A stretch of 22,554 nucleotides of DNA from Aquificota bacterium (GTDB taxonomy: Bacteria; Aquificota; Aquificia; Aquificales; Hydrogenothermaceae), in NCBI GenBank assembly GCA_013153795.1, contig JAADDV010000133.1, positions 1 to 22,554 on the forward strand. The letters are read 5' to 3'. The notes under the pieces are model-generated. The model worked only from the letters and a program-made list of their open reading frames with translations, ran no database searches and was not told the origin of the DNA. Below, piece after piece: positions 14,407-22,481 of the stretch; within the stretch, counting starts at the first letter, position 1, and every line of letters starts with the position of its first letter. A program made the translations under genes and the position numbers.

Positions 14407-16098
14407 ATGCCAAAAAGAACAGATATCCATAGAATACTTCTCATTGGTTCAGGTCCCATTGTTATAGGGCAGGCAGCAGAGTTTGATTATTCAGGAACAC
14501 AGGGAGTTAAAGCTTTAAAAGAAGAAGGATATGAAGTTATTTTAGTAAATTCAAATCCAGCAACAATAATGACAGACCCAGAGATTGCAGACAAAACATA
14601 TATAGAGCCTCTTTTAACACCAGTAATAGAAAAAATCATAGAAAAAGAAAGACCTGATGCACTTCTTCCAACCCTTGGAGGACAAACAGCCTTAAATCTT
14701 GCTGTAGATTTATATGAGAAAGGGATATTAGACAAATACGGCGTTAAGATGATAGGAGCGAACTATGAGGCAATAAAGAAAGCAGAAGACAGAGAACTTT
14801 TCAAAGAGGCAATGGAAAGAATAGGTCTTCAAATGCCAAAAAGTGCTGTTGTGAAATCCTTAGCTGAAGCTGAGGAAGTTATAGACTGGATAGGATTCCC
14901 AGTGATTATAAGACCTTCTTTTACCCTTGGAGGAACAGGAGGTTCCATAGCATACAATAGAGATGAATTTTTACCTAAAGTAAAAGCAGGTCTTGAAGCT
15001 TCCCCTGTCCATGAAGTCCTTTTAGAAGAGTCTGTTCTTGGATGGAAAGAGTTTGAAATGGAAGTGATGAGAGATAAAAATGATAACTGCGTGATTATTT
15101 GTTCTATAGAAAACCTTGACCCGATGGGAGTTCATACAGGAGACAGTATCACAATAGCACCAGCTATGACACTAACAGATAAAGAGTATCAGATTCTCAG
15201 GGATTACACGATAGCAGTAATAAGAGAAATTGGAGTAGAAACAGGAGGTTCTAACGTTCAGTTTTCCCAGAATCCTGAAACAGGACAGTTTTATGTAATT
15301 GAGATGAATCCAAGAGTTTCCCGTTCTTCAGCTTTAGCTTCAAAAGCAACAGGATTTCCAATAGCAAAAATAGCTGCCAAACTTGCTGTAGGGTATACTT
15401 TAGATGAACTTCCAAACGACATAACAAAAGAAACCCCAGCCTCTTTTGAACCAACAATAGATTACATAGTAACAAAAATACCAAGATTTGATTTTGCCAA
15501 ATTCCCAGAAGCAGACCCAACCCTTACAACTATGATGAAATCTGTTGGGGAAGTAATGGCAATAGGAAGAACCTTTAAAGAAAGCTTCCAAAAAGCTTTA
15601 AGAAGTTTAGAGCTAGGAAGATATGGCTTTTATATAGGACTTGAAAAAGAAGATGAAGAAACAATAAGGCAAAAAATCATTACTCCAAATGCAGATAGAG
15701 TTTGGTATATTGCAGAAGCTTTTAGAAGAGGATACACAGTGGAAGATGTTCATAACCTTTCCCATATAGATAAATGGTTTTTACACCAGATAAAAGAGAT
15801 TATAGACTTTGAAAAAGAACTATCTACAAAAACTCTTGCTACAGTCACAGATGAAGAGCTTGAAAAGGCTAAACAGTGGGGCTTTTCAGACAAAGAACTG
15901 GCAAGGCTCTTAAAAACAACAGAAGATAAAATAAGAGAAAGAAGAATGCAGGTTTCATATAAAGTTGTTGATACCTGTGCAGCAGAGTTTAGAGCATATA
16001 CACCGTATTATTACTCATCTTATGAAAAACCATTTGGAAAAGTAGAAGAAGATGGACATATTATTGAAATATATGATTCAGAAAATAAGGAGAAGTAA
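14407..16098 (+). CDS. carB: Carbamoyl-phosphate synthase large subunit, N-terminal half (split carB)
   Basis: A 563-residue protein matching only the first half of the usual CarB of about 1070 residues. It holds the carboxyphosphate-forming ATP-grasp domain (PIVIGQAAEFDYSGTQ at 17-32; TLGGTGGS at 173-180; metal ligands Glu299 and Asn301 in EMNPR, at the same numbers as in E. coli) and the helical oligomerisation domain (about 400-550). It ends naturally after the conserved VDTCAAEF...YYYSSYE, where the C-terminal half would begin, so this is a gene split and not a decayed end. Aquifex also has carB in two genes; the second half is not in this window. The complex makes carbamoyl phosphate from glutamine, bicarbonate and ATP for pyrimidines and arginine. 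An inverted repeat covers its ribosome binding site. Confidence 0.95.
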   Translation: MPKRTDIHRILLIGSGPIVIGQAAEFDYSGTQGVKALKEEGYEVILVNSNPATIMTDPEIADKTYIEPLLTPVIEKIIEKERPDALLPTLGGQTALNLAVDLYEKGILDKYGVKMIGANYEAIKKAEDRELFKEAMERIGLQMPKSAVVKSLAEAEEVIDWIGFPVIIRPSFTLGGTGGSIAYNRDEFLPKVKAGLEASPVHEVLLEESVLGWKEFEMEVMRDKNDNCVIICSIENLDPMGVHTGDSITIAPAMTLTDKEYQILRDYTIAVIREIGVETGGSNVQFSQNPETGQFYVIEMNPRVSRSSALASKATGFPIAKIAAKLAVGYTLDELPNDITKETPASFEPTIDYIVTKIPRFDFAKFPEADPTLTTMMKSVGEVMAIGRTFKESFQKALRSLELGRYGFYIGLEKEDEETIRQKIITPNADRVWYIAEAFRRGYTVEDVHNLSHIDKWFLHQIKEIIDFEKELSTKTLATVTDEELEKAKQWGFSDKELARLLKTTEDKIRERRMQVSYKVVDTCAAEFRAYTPYYYSSYEKPFGKVEEDGHIIEIYDSENKEK

Positions 16099-16099
16099 A

Positions 16100-16429
16100 T
16101 TGAGATATATATTTGCCTTTGTAGGGAGCTTAATTTTTGCTTCCTATTCATTTTCCTTTCCTTCCCACGGACAACCTTCCCCTTTAGTCCCAGTTAAACC
16201 GCAGGTTCAAGGATGTATAGGAGACTGTGCTTCCTGCCATCAGATAACAAAAGAAGAAGCTAAAGAAATATTAAGTAAAAAATTTGATGTAAAAGAAATT
16301 CTCAGTATCTATATAAACAACGGCTTTTTTGAAATTATTTATAAAAACTCAAAAGGAAAAGAAGAAAAAATAAATCTCTTTTTTGGCAAAGATATGGCAA
16401 CAAAAGAAATTATCTTTCTTGATGAATAG
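16100..16429 (+). CDS. Short secreted protein with a CxxCH motif and a DsbC-N-like domain
   Basis: A 109-residue protein. I chose the TTG at 16100, because AAGGAGAAG lies just before it and the product then starts with a signal peptide (about residues 1-20, MRYIFAFVGSLIFASYSFSF). The mature part has three cysteines in CIGDCASCH (39, 43, 46) with His47, a possible heme c or redox motif. The rest (about 49-109, ITKEEAKEILSKKFDVKEILSIY...) resembles the N-terminal dimerisation domain of DsbC-type isomerases, but there is no thioredoxin domain after it. It starts 1 base after the carB stop and ends 9 bases before the SPFH gene. It could be a free DsbC-N-like module, a small cytochrome or a metal-binding protein. 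Confidence 0.65.
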   Translation: MRYIFAFVGSLIFASYSFSFPSHGQPSPLVPVKPQVQGCIGDCASCHQITKEEAKEILSKKFDVKEILSIYINNGFFEIIYKNSKGKEEKINLFFGKDMATKEIIFLDE

Positions 16430-16438
16430 GAGAAAAAA

Positions 16439-17296
16439 ATGGAAGAAAGATTTCCCCAATTTCCAAAAAGAACCTCTAAAAAAATAAAAGCAATAATTCC
16501 TGCCATTGTATCAATAGGAATTATTGCTCTCTTTTTTGCTCTTACATCTTTTAGAGTTATTCCCAGTGGATATGTAGGAGTAAAACTTACTCTTGGAAAA
16601 GCTGATATGGAAGAACTAAAACCAGGTCTTCACATAATAGTGCCAGCTATTCAAGATATTGTTGAAATGTCTGTTAGAACTCAATCTTATGATTTAAGAG
16701 GTGCAAACTCTATAAACTCTTTATCAAAAGATGGTCTTACTATTAACACAGAGCTGACTGTTTTATACAAAATAATGCCCGATAAAGCAGCAGAGATTTT
16801 CGTTGAATACGGAACAGACTATGAAAATAAAATAATAAAGCCTGTTATAAGGGCTGCAGTTAGAGATGTTATTGCAACATTAGACAGTTCTCAGGTTTAT
16901 CAAGAAAGAGAGCTTATTCAGAAAAAACTTATGGAAAGGGTTTCAAAAGAGCTTGCTAAAAGGTATATCATTTTAGATGAAATTCTCATAAGAGATATAA
17001 AACTTCCTAAAAGAGTTGTAGAGGCTATTGAGCAGAAAAGAAGAGCATATGAAGAGATGCAAAAAATGAAATTTATAGTTGAAAAAGAAAAACTAGAAGC
17101 TGAGAGAAAAAGAGTAGAAGCAAAAGGAATAGCAGATGCAAATAAAATAATAGCCGGCTCTCTAACAAAAGAATATCTTCAATGGAAATTTATAGAAAAC
17201 ATAGAAGCTTATGCAAAAGGAGATAATAATACTGTTATTCTCATTCCTTACGACCAAGAAATGACACCAATAATAAATATTCCTAATAATAAATAA
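16439..17296 (+). CDS. SPFH/prohibitin-family membrane protein
   Basis: A 285-residue protein with one N-terminal membrane span (about 18-37), an SPFH domain (about 38-200; IPSGYVGVKLTLGKA at 41-55, and DGLTINTELTVLYKI at 98-112) and a charged helical coiled-coil segment (about 195-235). This is the layout of bacterial prohibitins and HflK/C-like proteins, which form rings in the membrane and often work with FtsH-type proteases. The length is that of a single-gene prohibitin and no HflK/HflC partner is adjacent. The ribosome binding site AGGAGA at 16428-16433 overlaps the end of the preceding gene, so the two are probably co-translated. Confidence 0.88.
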   Translation: MEERFPQFPKRTSKKIKAIIPAIVSIGIIALFFALTSFRVIPSGYVGVKLTLGKADMEELKPGLHIIVPAIQDIVEMSVRTQSYDLRGANSINSLSKDGLTINTELTVLYKIMPDKAAEIFVEYGTDYENKIIKPVIRAAVRDVIATLDSSQVYQERELIQKKLMERVSKELAKRYIILDEILIRDIKLPKRVVEAIEQKRRAYEEMQKMKFIVEKEKLEAERKRVEAKGIADANKIIAGSLTKEYLQWKFIENIEAYAKGDNNTVILIPYDQEMTPIINIPNNK

Positions 17297-17337
17297 ACTT
17301 AAATTTTTCTAATAAAAATTTTATTTTGCTGGTGAAT

Positions 17338-17359
17338 TTTAGTTTGCTAAATTTTTTTT
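17338..17359 (+). terminator. Likely rho-independent terminator after the SPFH gene
   Basis: TTTAG-TTTG-CTAAA (17338-17351) is followed by a run of eight T (17352-17359). A second, all-AT hairpin lies just before it (17301-17321). The stems are short and AT-rich, so efficiency is uncertain. Confidence 0.5.
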
Positions 17360-17406
17360 CTTAAATGATAATAAATTCATAAATTTAAAATCTTTAGGAG
17401 GTATAG

Positions 17407-17784
17407 ATGGAAAAAGTAGCAGTAGTTACCTTAGAAGAAAATGGGCACTTCATAGGAGAAGTAAATGGAAATAAATGTGATTTAACAGCAACAGGTATGA
17501 GAGCTGTAGACCTTATGCTTGTGTCTATTGGGTATTGCTTTGGCCTAACAGTAGAAGCTTATGTAAATCATAAAGGATATAAAATCGAAAATCTAAAAAT
17601 AAATGTAGTAGGAAGAAAGCATGAAAAAGAAAATAGATACGACTATATAAGAATAGAAGTTTCTTTTGATTCAGACCTTACTCCTGAGCAAATAGAAAGA
17701 GTCATGGTCATAGGAAAAAGAGGTTGCACTGTAAGTAATACAATGCTAAAGCCACCAGAGATTGAAACTGTATTTGTAAAATAA
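17407..17784 (+). CDS. OsmC/Ohr-family protein
   Basis: A 125-residue protein with the OsmC fold. The two family cysteines are present: Cys44 in the long central helix (SIGYCFGLTVEAYV) and Cys107 in RGCTVSNTML. In OsmC/Ohr proteins this pair reduces organic hydroperoxides with lipoyl or thiol donors; the short YhfA-like members such as this have less certain roles, and the usual Pro after the second cysteine is replaced by Thr. AGGAGG at 17396-17401 precedes the ATG. It begins a run of five more genes on the same strand, mostly small membrane proteins, with a 16-base gap to the next. Confidence 0.87.
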   Translation: MEKVAVVTLEENGHFIGEVNGNKCDLTATGMRAVDLMLVSIGYCFGLTVEAYVNHKGYKIENLKINVVGRKHEKENRYDYIRIEVSFDSDLTPEQIERVMVIGKRGCTVSNTMLKPPEIETVFVK

Positions 17785-17800
17785 ATTGAGGTAAGCTGTT

Positions 17801-18040
17801 ATGGAGGCACAGACTTTTTTCCTTGGTGTTATTGCTATATGTATGGTTATCATAACTATTGGAATGATAGGCATAAGTATTGCTATGTTTAGTATTTTAA
17901 AAGTTTTAGCTCAATTACTTTATAGAGTTAATGTAGATTATCAGGCTCTTTCTCCAAAAATCCACCGTATTGTAGATAATCTTGAATACAGCACATCACT
18001 TATAGGTTTTGTTAATATGTTTAGAAAAAGAAAAAGATAA
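17801..18040 (+). CDS. Small single-span membrane protein, unknown function
   Basis: A 79-residue protein with a hydrophobic segment at about residues 5-38, probably one long or two short spans, and a soluble tail ending in FRKRKR. The layout recalls the start of DUF948-type proteins (one span followed by a helix with few charges), but I do not recognise it with certainty. GAGG lies 11 bases before the ATG (17789-17792). It is followed after 14 bases by two further small membrane proteins and then a YihY protein, so these look like one operon of inner-membrane proteins. Confidence 0.7.
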   Translation: MEAQTFFLGVIAICMVIITIGMIGISIAMFSILKVLAQLLYRVNVDYQALSPKIHRIVDNLEYSTSLIGFVNMFRKRKR

Positions 18041-18054
18041 ATTGGGAGGAGGTT

Positions 18055-18339
18055 ATGAGAAGAGGTCTTTTAGGTTTTTTAATTGGCTTTATAGCAGGAA
18101 TTATAAGCTCCTATATTTTTTATAAAAATAAAAAACAAATTTTAGAAAAACTTTCTGCCCTTGAAAAGCAGATTAAAAACCTTGAGGTAAAAAATAGTAT
18201 AAGAAAGAGTGCAACAGAGATAGTATCTTCTTTAAAAAAGTTTACTGAAGAAATAGAAGAAGTGACAGATAAAGAAAAGGAGATATTATTAAATAAAGTG
18301 GAAGAAAAAATAAGAAAATTAGAAGAGATTATAAAATAA
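18055..18339 (+). CDS. Small membrane-anchored coiled-coil protein (paralogue 1)
   Basis: A 94-residue protein with an N-terminal span (about 3-23, glycine-rich GFLIGFIAGIISS) and a highly charged helical part (about 25-94) with heptad-like spacing of Leu and Ile. The form is that of YtxH-like proteins, but the function is unknown. GGGAGGAGG gives a strong ribosome binding site directly before the ATG. The next gene encodes a protein of exactly the same length and plan. Confidence 0.75.
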   Translation: MRRGLLGFLIGFIAGIISSYIFYKNKKQILEKLSALEKQIKNLEVKNSIRKSATEIVSSLKKFTEEIEEVTDKEKEILLNKVEEKIRKLEEIIK

Positions 18340-18355
18340 AGGAGGGCATAATATA

Positions 18356-18640
18356 ATGAAAAGATTTTTTACGCTCCTTGTAGGAGTTGCTACAGGAGCT
18401 TTAGCTACTTATCTTCTAACTCAGAGAAAAGAGGAAATTTTAAAAAAAATTAATGAAATTCAATGTCTACTAAGTGAAATAGAATTAAAAGATAAAATAC
18501 AATCAAGTTTGAACGATATAATTTTAAAAGTGAAAAATCTTGTAAAATCTGAAGAAGAAATGACTATTGAAGAAAAAGAAAAACTTCTTGCTGAGATAGA
18601 GGAGAAACTTGAAAAATTAGAGGAAAGTATCAAAAGATAA
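18356..18640 (+). CDS. Small membrane-anchored coiled-coil protein (paralogue 2)
   Basis: A 94-residue protein with an N-terminal span (about 3-21, GVATGALATYLLT) and a charged helix. It has the same length, topology and C-terminal plan as its upstream neighbour: compare KEKEILLNKVEEKIRKLEE with KEKLLAEIEEKLEKLEE, which suggests tandem duplication followed by divergence. Function unknown. AAGGAGGG precedes the ATG. Its stop at 18638-18640 is 2 bases before the YihY start. Confidence 0.75.
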   Translation: MKRFFTLLVGVATGALATYLLTQRKEEILKKINEIQCLLSEIELKDKIQSSLNDIILKVKNLVKSEEEMTIEEKEKLLAEIEEKLEKLEESIKR

Positions 18641-18642
18641 GT

Positions 18643-19599
18643 TTGAATGCTTTAAGAAAACTCTCCCCTTATAGAATTCTAAAACTTAATCCTCAAAAAG
18701 GTTTTTTATATAATTTTTTTGCTTCTTTTTATAGAGCAGTTTTAGACTATATAACAAAAGGATATGGATATCATTCTGCTTCTATATCTTATTTTATATT
18801 AATGTCATTTTTTCCTCTTTTATTTGTTCTTACAGTTATTCTTTCTTATATTGCTGATATAAAAATGGATATTATAATTGATGTATTAAATAGATTTTTC
18901 CCTTCTATTACAAAAACTTTCGTTGATTTTTTAGTTTCCCTTTCTAAAAAAAGGGCTGTTTTTGGATTTTTAGGAGTTTTTGTTTCTTTTTATTTTGCAT
19001 CAGGTATTTTTTCTTCTATTCATACAGCTCTTGTTCATGTTTTTGAAGGTAGAAACGTAGGAATTCAAAAAACAGCTTTAGTCTATATCTTAGGAATTCC
19101 TATTTTTACTGTAGCTCTAATATTCATTTATTTATTAGGAGTTGTTTTATCTTTCATTGTTGAAGGATTTATGCATACAAAATTGTGGAAACTGTTTTTT
19201 GAATATCTTTCTAAAATAGGACTTCATGATATAGTAATGTTTTTTGTAAATATAACAAATATCATTCAATTTATCACTTATTTTATTATCATTTTCCTTA
19301 TTTATCGTTTCTTAGCTCCTCTTAAAGTAGTAAATTTAAAAAATATTTTCTGGATAACTATATTAATATCAATATTTTTATTTTTTTTAAAATCTGCTTT
19401 TAATTCTTATGTATCTTTTGCATCTAAAGCTAACCCTATTTATGGGTCACTAAGTGGAATTTTTGCTTTTTTAGCTTGGCTTTATATCAGCTTTGGTTTT
19501 ATTCTTGTTGGAGCAAGAGTTTTATTTTACATGGAAAGTGTAGATATTTTAAAAGAAAGAATCAAATATCTAAAAAATTCTTTTAAAGAAAACTTTTAA
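18643..19599 (+). CDS. YihY/BrkB-family membrane protein
   Basis: A 318-residue inner-membrane protein with about six spans. The family pattern is clear: GYGYHSASISYFILMSFFPLL (40-60), and near the C-terminus NPIYGSLSGIFAFLAWLYIS (264-283) followed by ILVGAR. This family was once called ribonuclease BN, but that enzyme is now known to be another protein; the true role of YihY proteins is unsettled. The start is a TTG at 18643, 2 bases after the stop of the preceding small protein, with GAGGAAAG 16 bases upstream, so translational coupling is likely. The link with two short coiled-coil membrane proteins may point to a complex. Confidence 0.87.
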   Translation: MNALRKLSPYRILKLNPQKGFLYNFFASFYRAVLDYITKGYGYHSASISYFILMSFFPLLFVLTVILSYIADIKMDIIIDVLNRFFPSITKTFVDFLVSLSKKRAVFGFLGVFVSFYFASGIFSSIHTALVHVFEGRNVGIQKTALVYILGIPIFTVALIFIYLLGVVLSFIVEGFMHTKLWKLFFEYLSKIGLHDIVMFFVNITNIIQFITYFIIIFLIYRFLAPLKVVNLKNIFWITILISIFLFFLKSAFNSYVSFASKANPIYGSLSGIFAFLAWLYISFGFILVGARVLFYMESVDILKERIKYLKNSFKENF

Positions 19600-19684
19600 T
19601 GTAAAATTTATAAATTTCCGATTATTTTTCTAATTTTCTACAGTCTTATAAAACAGCTTTTTAGTATATATTTAGGAGGTTAAT

Positions 19685-22207
19685 ATGGATTTTAAACCCT
19701 ATGCTAAAAGCATAGAGGAAGTTTTACAGTATTTACATACATCATTAGAAGGTCTTTCATGGAGTGAAGCAAAAAAAAGACTAGAGCTATTTGGAAAAAA
19801 TGAAATAGATAATGAAGAAGAAAGTAATATTTTTATACTTATTCGTCAATTTAGTAATCCTTTAGTTTATATTCTTATTTTTGCCGCTTTTATAACTTTT
19901 CTTATGGGAGATTATCTAGATACAGGTATAATTACAGGAATTATTCTGATAAATGGATTTCTAGGCTTTTATCAAGAAGTAAAAGCAAAAGCCTCTATTG
20001 AGTCTTTAAAAAAATTAACAGAAACAAAAGCAACAGTTATAAGAGGAGGATATGAAGCCAAAATTCCTGTATCTGATATTGTTCCGGGAGATATAGTTAT
20101 TGTTTATGAAGGAGATATAGTCCCTGCTGATATGAGACTTATAGAAGCTACTGGACTTATGGTAGATGAATCTGCTTTAACTGGTGAAAGTATACCTGTA
20201 GAAAAGGAAGCAGATATAATCCTTCCTGAGGATACGCCTCTTTATGAAAGAAAAAACATTTTATTTAAAGGGACTGTAGTTGTAAGAGGTAAAGGGAAAG
20301 GAGTTGTTTATGCAACAGGAAAGGATACAGAAATAGGAAAAATTGCAGAAAAAATAAAAGAGCGTTCTCCTGATACTCCTCTTCAAAAAGCTATTAAAGA
20401 ATTTTCTAAAAAATGGGTTTTTTTAATAATAGGTATTCTTTTTTTTATATTTTTAATAGGTCTTTTTCAAGGTAGAGATTTTTACACTCTTTTTCTCCTA
20501 ATAGTTTCAGAGCTTGTATCTTCTGTCCCTGAAGGCCTTCCATTAGTTGTTACGTTTATTCTTGTTATTGGAGCTTTGTATTTAGCTAAAAGAAAGACTC
20601 TTGTTAAATATCTTCCTTCTGTTGAAACGCTAGGCAGTGCTACCTATATCGTTTCAGATAAAACAGGCACTATAACAGAAGGAAAATTAAAAGTAAAGGA
20701 TTATTTTTCTACTGAGAAATTAAAGCTCTTACTGGGAGCTGCTTTGTGTAATGATGCTGAAGAAGATAAAGGAGACCCCTTAGATAAAGCTCTTCTTTTA
20801 TGGCTTGATGGTCTTGGTTTTGATTGGAAGAAGGTAAGAAAAGAATATCCACGGATATGGGAATACCCTTTTGATACAAAACTTCGACTTATGGCTACAG
20901 TAAATAATATTTATGGAAAAAAATTTCTTTTTGTAAAAGGGGCTTTTGAAACTCTTTCTATGATGGCTGAAAATGATATTTCTGAATTTAAAATAAGACA
21001 TGATAATATGGCCAAAAAGGGTTTAAAAGTTATTGCTATTGGATATGCAGAAATTGAAGAAATTCCTCAATCTATTTTAGATGTAAAAATAAAACTAGTT
21101 GGTCTTGTAGGTTTTTTAGACCCTCCAAAGAAAGGAGTAAAAGAGGCTATAGAAACAGCAAAAAAAGCTGGTATAAAAGTAATGATGATAACAGGAGATA
21201 GCTTACCAACAGCTATAGCCATAGCTAAGGAAGTAGGAATTTATTCTTCAGAAGATATTGTTTTAAAAGGAGAACATTTAAATAAATATACTGATGAAGA
21301 GCTTTATGGTGTTTTAAGAAGAGTTTCCGTTGTAGCAAGAGCTACTCCAGAAGATAAATACAGAGTAGTTAAAGTGCTTCAACAAAATGGAGAAATTGTA
21401 GCTGTTACTGGTGATGGTGTTAATGATGTGCCAGCTTTAAAAGTAGCCGACTTAGGTATTGCTATGGGTTCAGGAACAGATGCAGCCAAAGAAGTTGCAA
21501 AGATGGTTATAACTGATAACAATTTAAAAGTAATAGTTGATGCAATAAGATATGGTAGAAATGTAATTTTAAACCTTAGAAAAACTATTTATTATCTAAT
21601 GTCTTGTAGTTTGGGAGAAATAGGACTTTTATCTTCTGCATTTTTGATGAATTTACCTTTACCTCTGCATCCTATACAAATTTTATGGATAAATTTAGTT
21701 ACGGAAGGAGTTCAAGATAAAACATTTGCTTTTAATAAAGAAGAAAAAGACTTAATGAAAGAAAAACCGAAAAGACCTGAGAAAGCTTTTTTTGATAAAA
21801 AGCAACTTAGAGATATTTTGTTTGCTGGTTTTGTTATGACTGTTTTAATTTTAGGTGTTTTTATTTATTTTCTGAATAAAACAAATTTACAGCATGCTGT
21901 TTCTATGGCTTTTACCTCTTTGATAGTATCTCAATGGTTTAATGGTTTTCAGGCAATTATAACTCAACCTTTTTTTCTTAATATTAAAAAAAGTTTATCT
22001 ATAAATCCTTATATGTTTATAGGTGCTGCTTTTGGCTTTTTACTTCAGCTTATTATTACGTATGTATTTCCTAATTGGTTTCACATGGTTTCTCTTTCTT
22101 TAACTGATTGGTTTGTTGTTTTTAGTGTTGGTATGGGATTTTTTCTGATTATAGAATTTAAAAAGTGGGTTGAATTTTTGCAATTTAAGAAAAATGTGTT
22201 AAGATAG
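19685..22207 (+). CDS. P-type cation-transporting ATPase, P2-like
   Basis: An 840-residue ion pump with all catalytic motifs: TGES (166-169), PEGLP in M4 (282-286), phosphorylated Asp325 in DKTGTI, KGA (418-420) for ATP, TGD (503-505) and TGDGVND (575-581). An N-terminal cation-ATPase domain (about 1-60) and about ten spans are present. The M4 PEGLP places it with P2 (Ca2+/Na+/K+) pumps. Compared with SERCA, Glu309 and Glu771 are kept (Glu283, Glu645), Asn796 and Thr799 are kept (Asn670, Thr673), but Asn768 is Ser642 and Asp800 is Glu674, so the ion cannot be assumed to be calcium. AGGAGG precedes the ATG. An 85-base gap separates it from yihY and may hold its own promoter. Confidence 0.9.
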   Translation: MDFKPYAKSIEEVLQYLHTSLEGLSWSEAKKRLELFGKNEIDNEEESNIFILIRQFSNPLVYILIFAAFITFLMGDYLDTGIITGIILINGFLGFYQEVKAKASIESLKKLTETKATVIRGGYEAKIPVSDIVPGDIVIVYEGDIVPADMRLIEATGLMVDESALTGESIPVEKEADIILPEDTPLYERKNILFKGTVVVRGKGKGVVYATGKDTEIGKIAEKIKERSPDTPLQKAIKEFSKKWVFLIIGILFFIFLIGLFQGRDFYTLFLLIVSELVSSVPEGLPLVVTFILVIGALYLAKRKTLVKYLPSVETLGSATYIVSDKTGTITEGKLKVKDYFSTEKLKLLLGAALCNDAEEDKGDPLDKALLLWLDGLGFDWKKVRKEYPRIWEYPFDTKLRLMATVNNIYGKKFLFVKGAFETLSMMAENDISEFKIRHDNMAKKGLKVIAIGYAEIEEIPQSILDVKIKLVGLVGFLDPPKKGVKEAIETAKKAGIKVMMITGDSLPTAIAIAKEVGIYSSEDIVLKGEHLNKYTDEELYGVLRRVSVVARATPEDKYRVVKVLQQNGEIVAVTGDGVNDVPALKVADLGIAMGSGTDAAKEVAKMVITDNNLKVIVDAIRYGRNVILNLRKTIYYLMSCSLGEIGLLSSAFLMNLPLPLHPIQILWINLVTEGVQDKTFAFNKEEKDLMKEKPKRPEKAFFDKKQLRDILFAGFVMTVLILGVFIYFLNKTNLQHAVSMAFTSLIVSQWFNGFQAIITQPFFLNIKKSLSINPYMFIGAAFGFLLQLIITYVFPNWFHMVSLSLTDWFVVFSVGMGFFLIIEFKKWVEFLQFKKNVLR

Positions 22208-22406
22208 TTTACAGTTATAGGATAGTTGGCATAAGAAAAGGGTTTATTGGAAAGAGAATAAGGTAAGCTGAAAGGGTAAATTAATCGATAATGATTACTA
22301 TTAATGAGTTGCATTTTGAATAGAAAATATATTTCTGTGTGAATTGGCTTAAATCAAAGATTAGCGGGAATATAATAGAAAATATAATCGCATTACTGGA
22401 GGTTCG

Positions 22407-22481
22407 ATGCAAAAAACCCCTTTCAGCAAGGAGTCAGTTATAACTAACAAACCAGCGCTAATGCGCTTCATTCCTTGCTAA
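22407..22481 (+). CDS. Possible 24-codon ORF, doubtful
   Basis: An ATG at 22407 follows TGGAGG with a 4-base gap and opens a frame of 24 codons to TAA at 22479-22481 (product beginning MQKTPFSKESVITN). The frame coincides with nested palindromes, which could be its real reason for conservation. No family is recognised. Confidence 0.2.
   Translation: MQKTPFSKESVITNKPALMRFIPC
22425..22479. repeat. Nested inverted repeats in the leader-like region
   Basis: Outer arms AGCAAGGA (22425-22432) and TCCTTGCT (22472-22479) pair exactly. Inside are the palindrome AGTTATAACT (22436-22445) and the hairpin AGCGC-TAAT-GCGCT (22454-22467). The group ends 35 bases before the CRISPR-like repeat. Confidence 0.65.

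Noticed and set aside
14487..15591. Minus-strand frames inside carB, one very leucine-rich and one tryptophan/tyrosine-rich.
   Set aside because: They are reverse reading of conserved CarB codons and have low-complexity composition.
16052..16099. N-terminal extension of the CxxCH protein overlapping the end of carB.
   Set aside because: The TTG at 16100 has AAGGAGAAG before it and gives a clean signal peptide, which the longer form would bury.
22286..22304. Fur-box-like sequence GATAATGATTACTATTAAT before the putative CRISPR array.
   Set aside because: Only 14 of 19 positions fit the consensus, mostly A/T, the second half-site is poor and there is no iron-related gene downstream.
22081..22314. 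Minus-strand frame overlapping the end of the P-type ATPase gene and the leader-like region.
   Set aside because: More than half of it lies in the last membrane spans of the ATPase; no ribosome binding site or recognisable motif.
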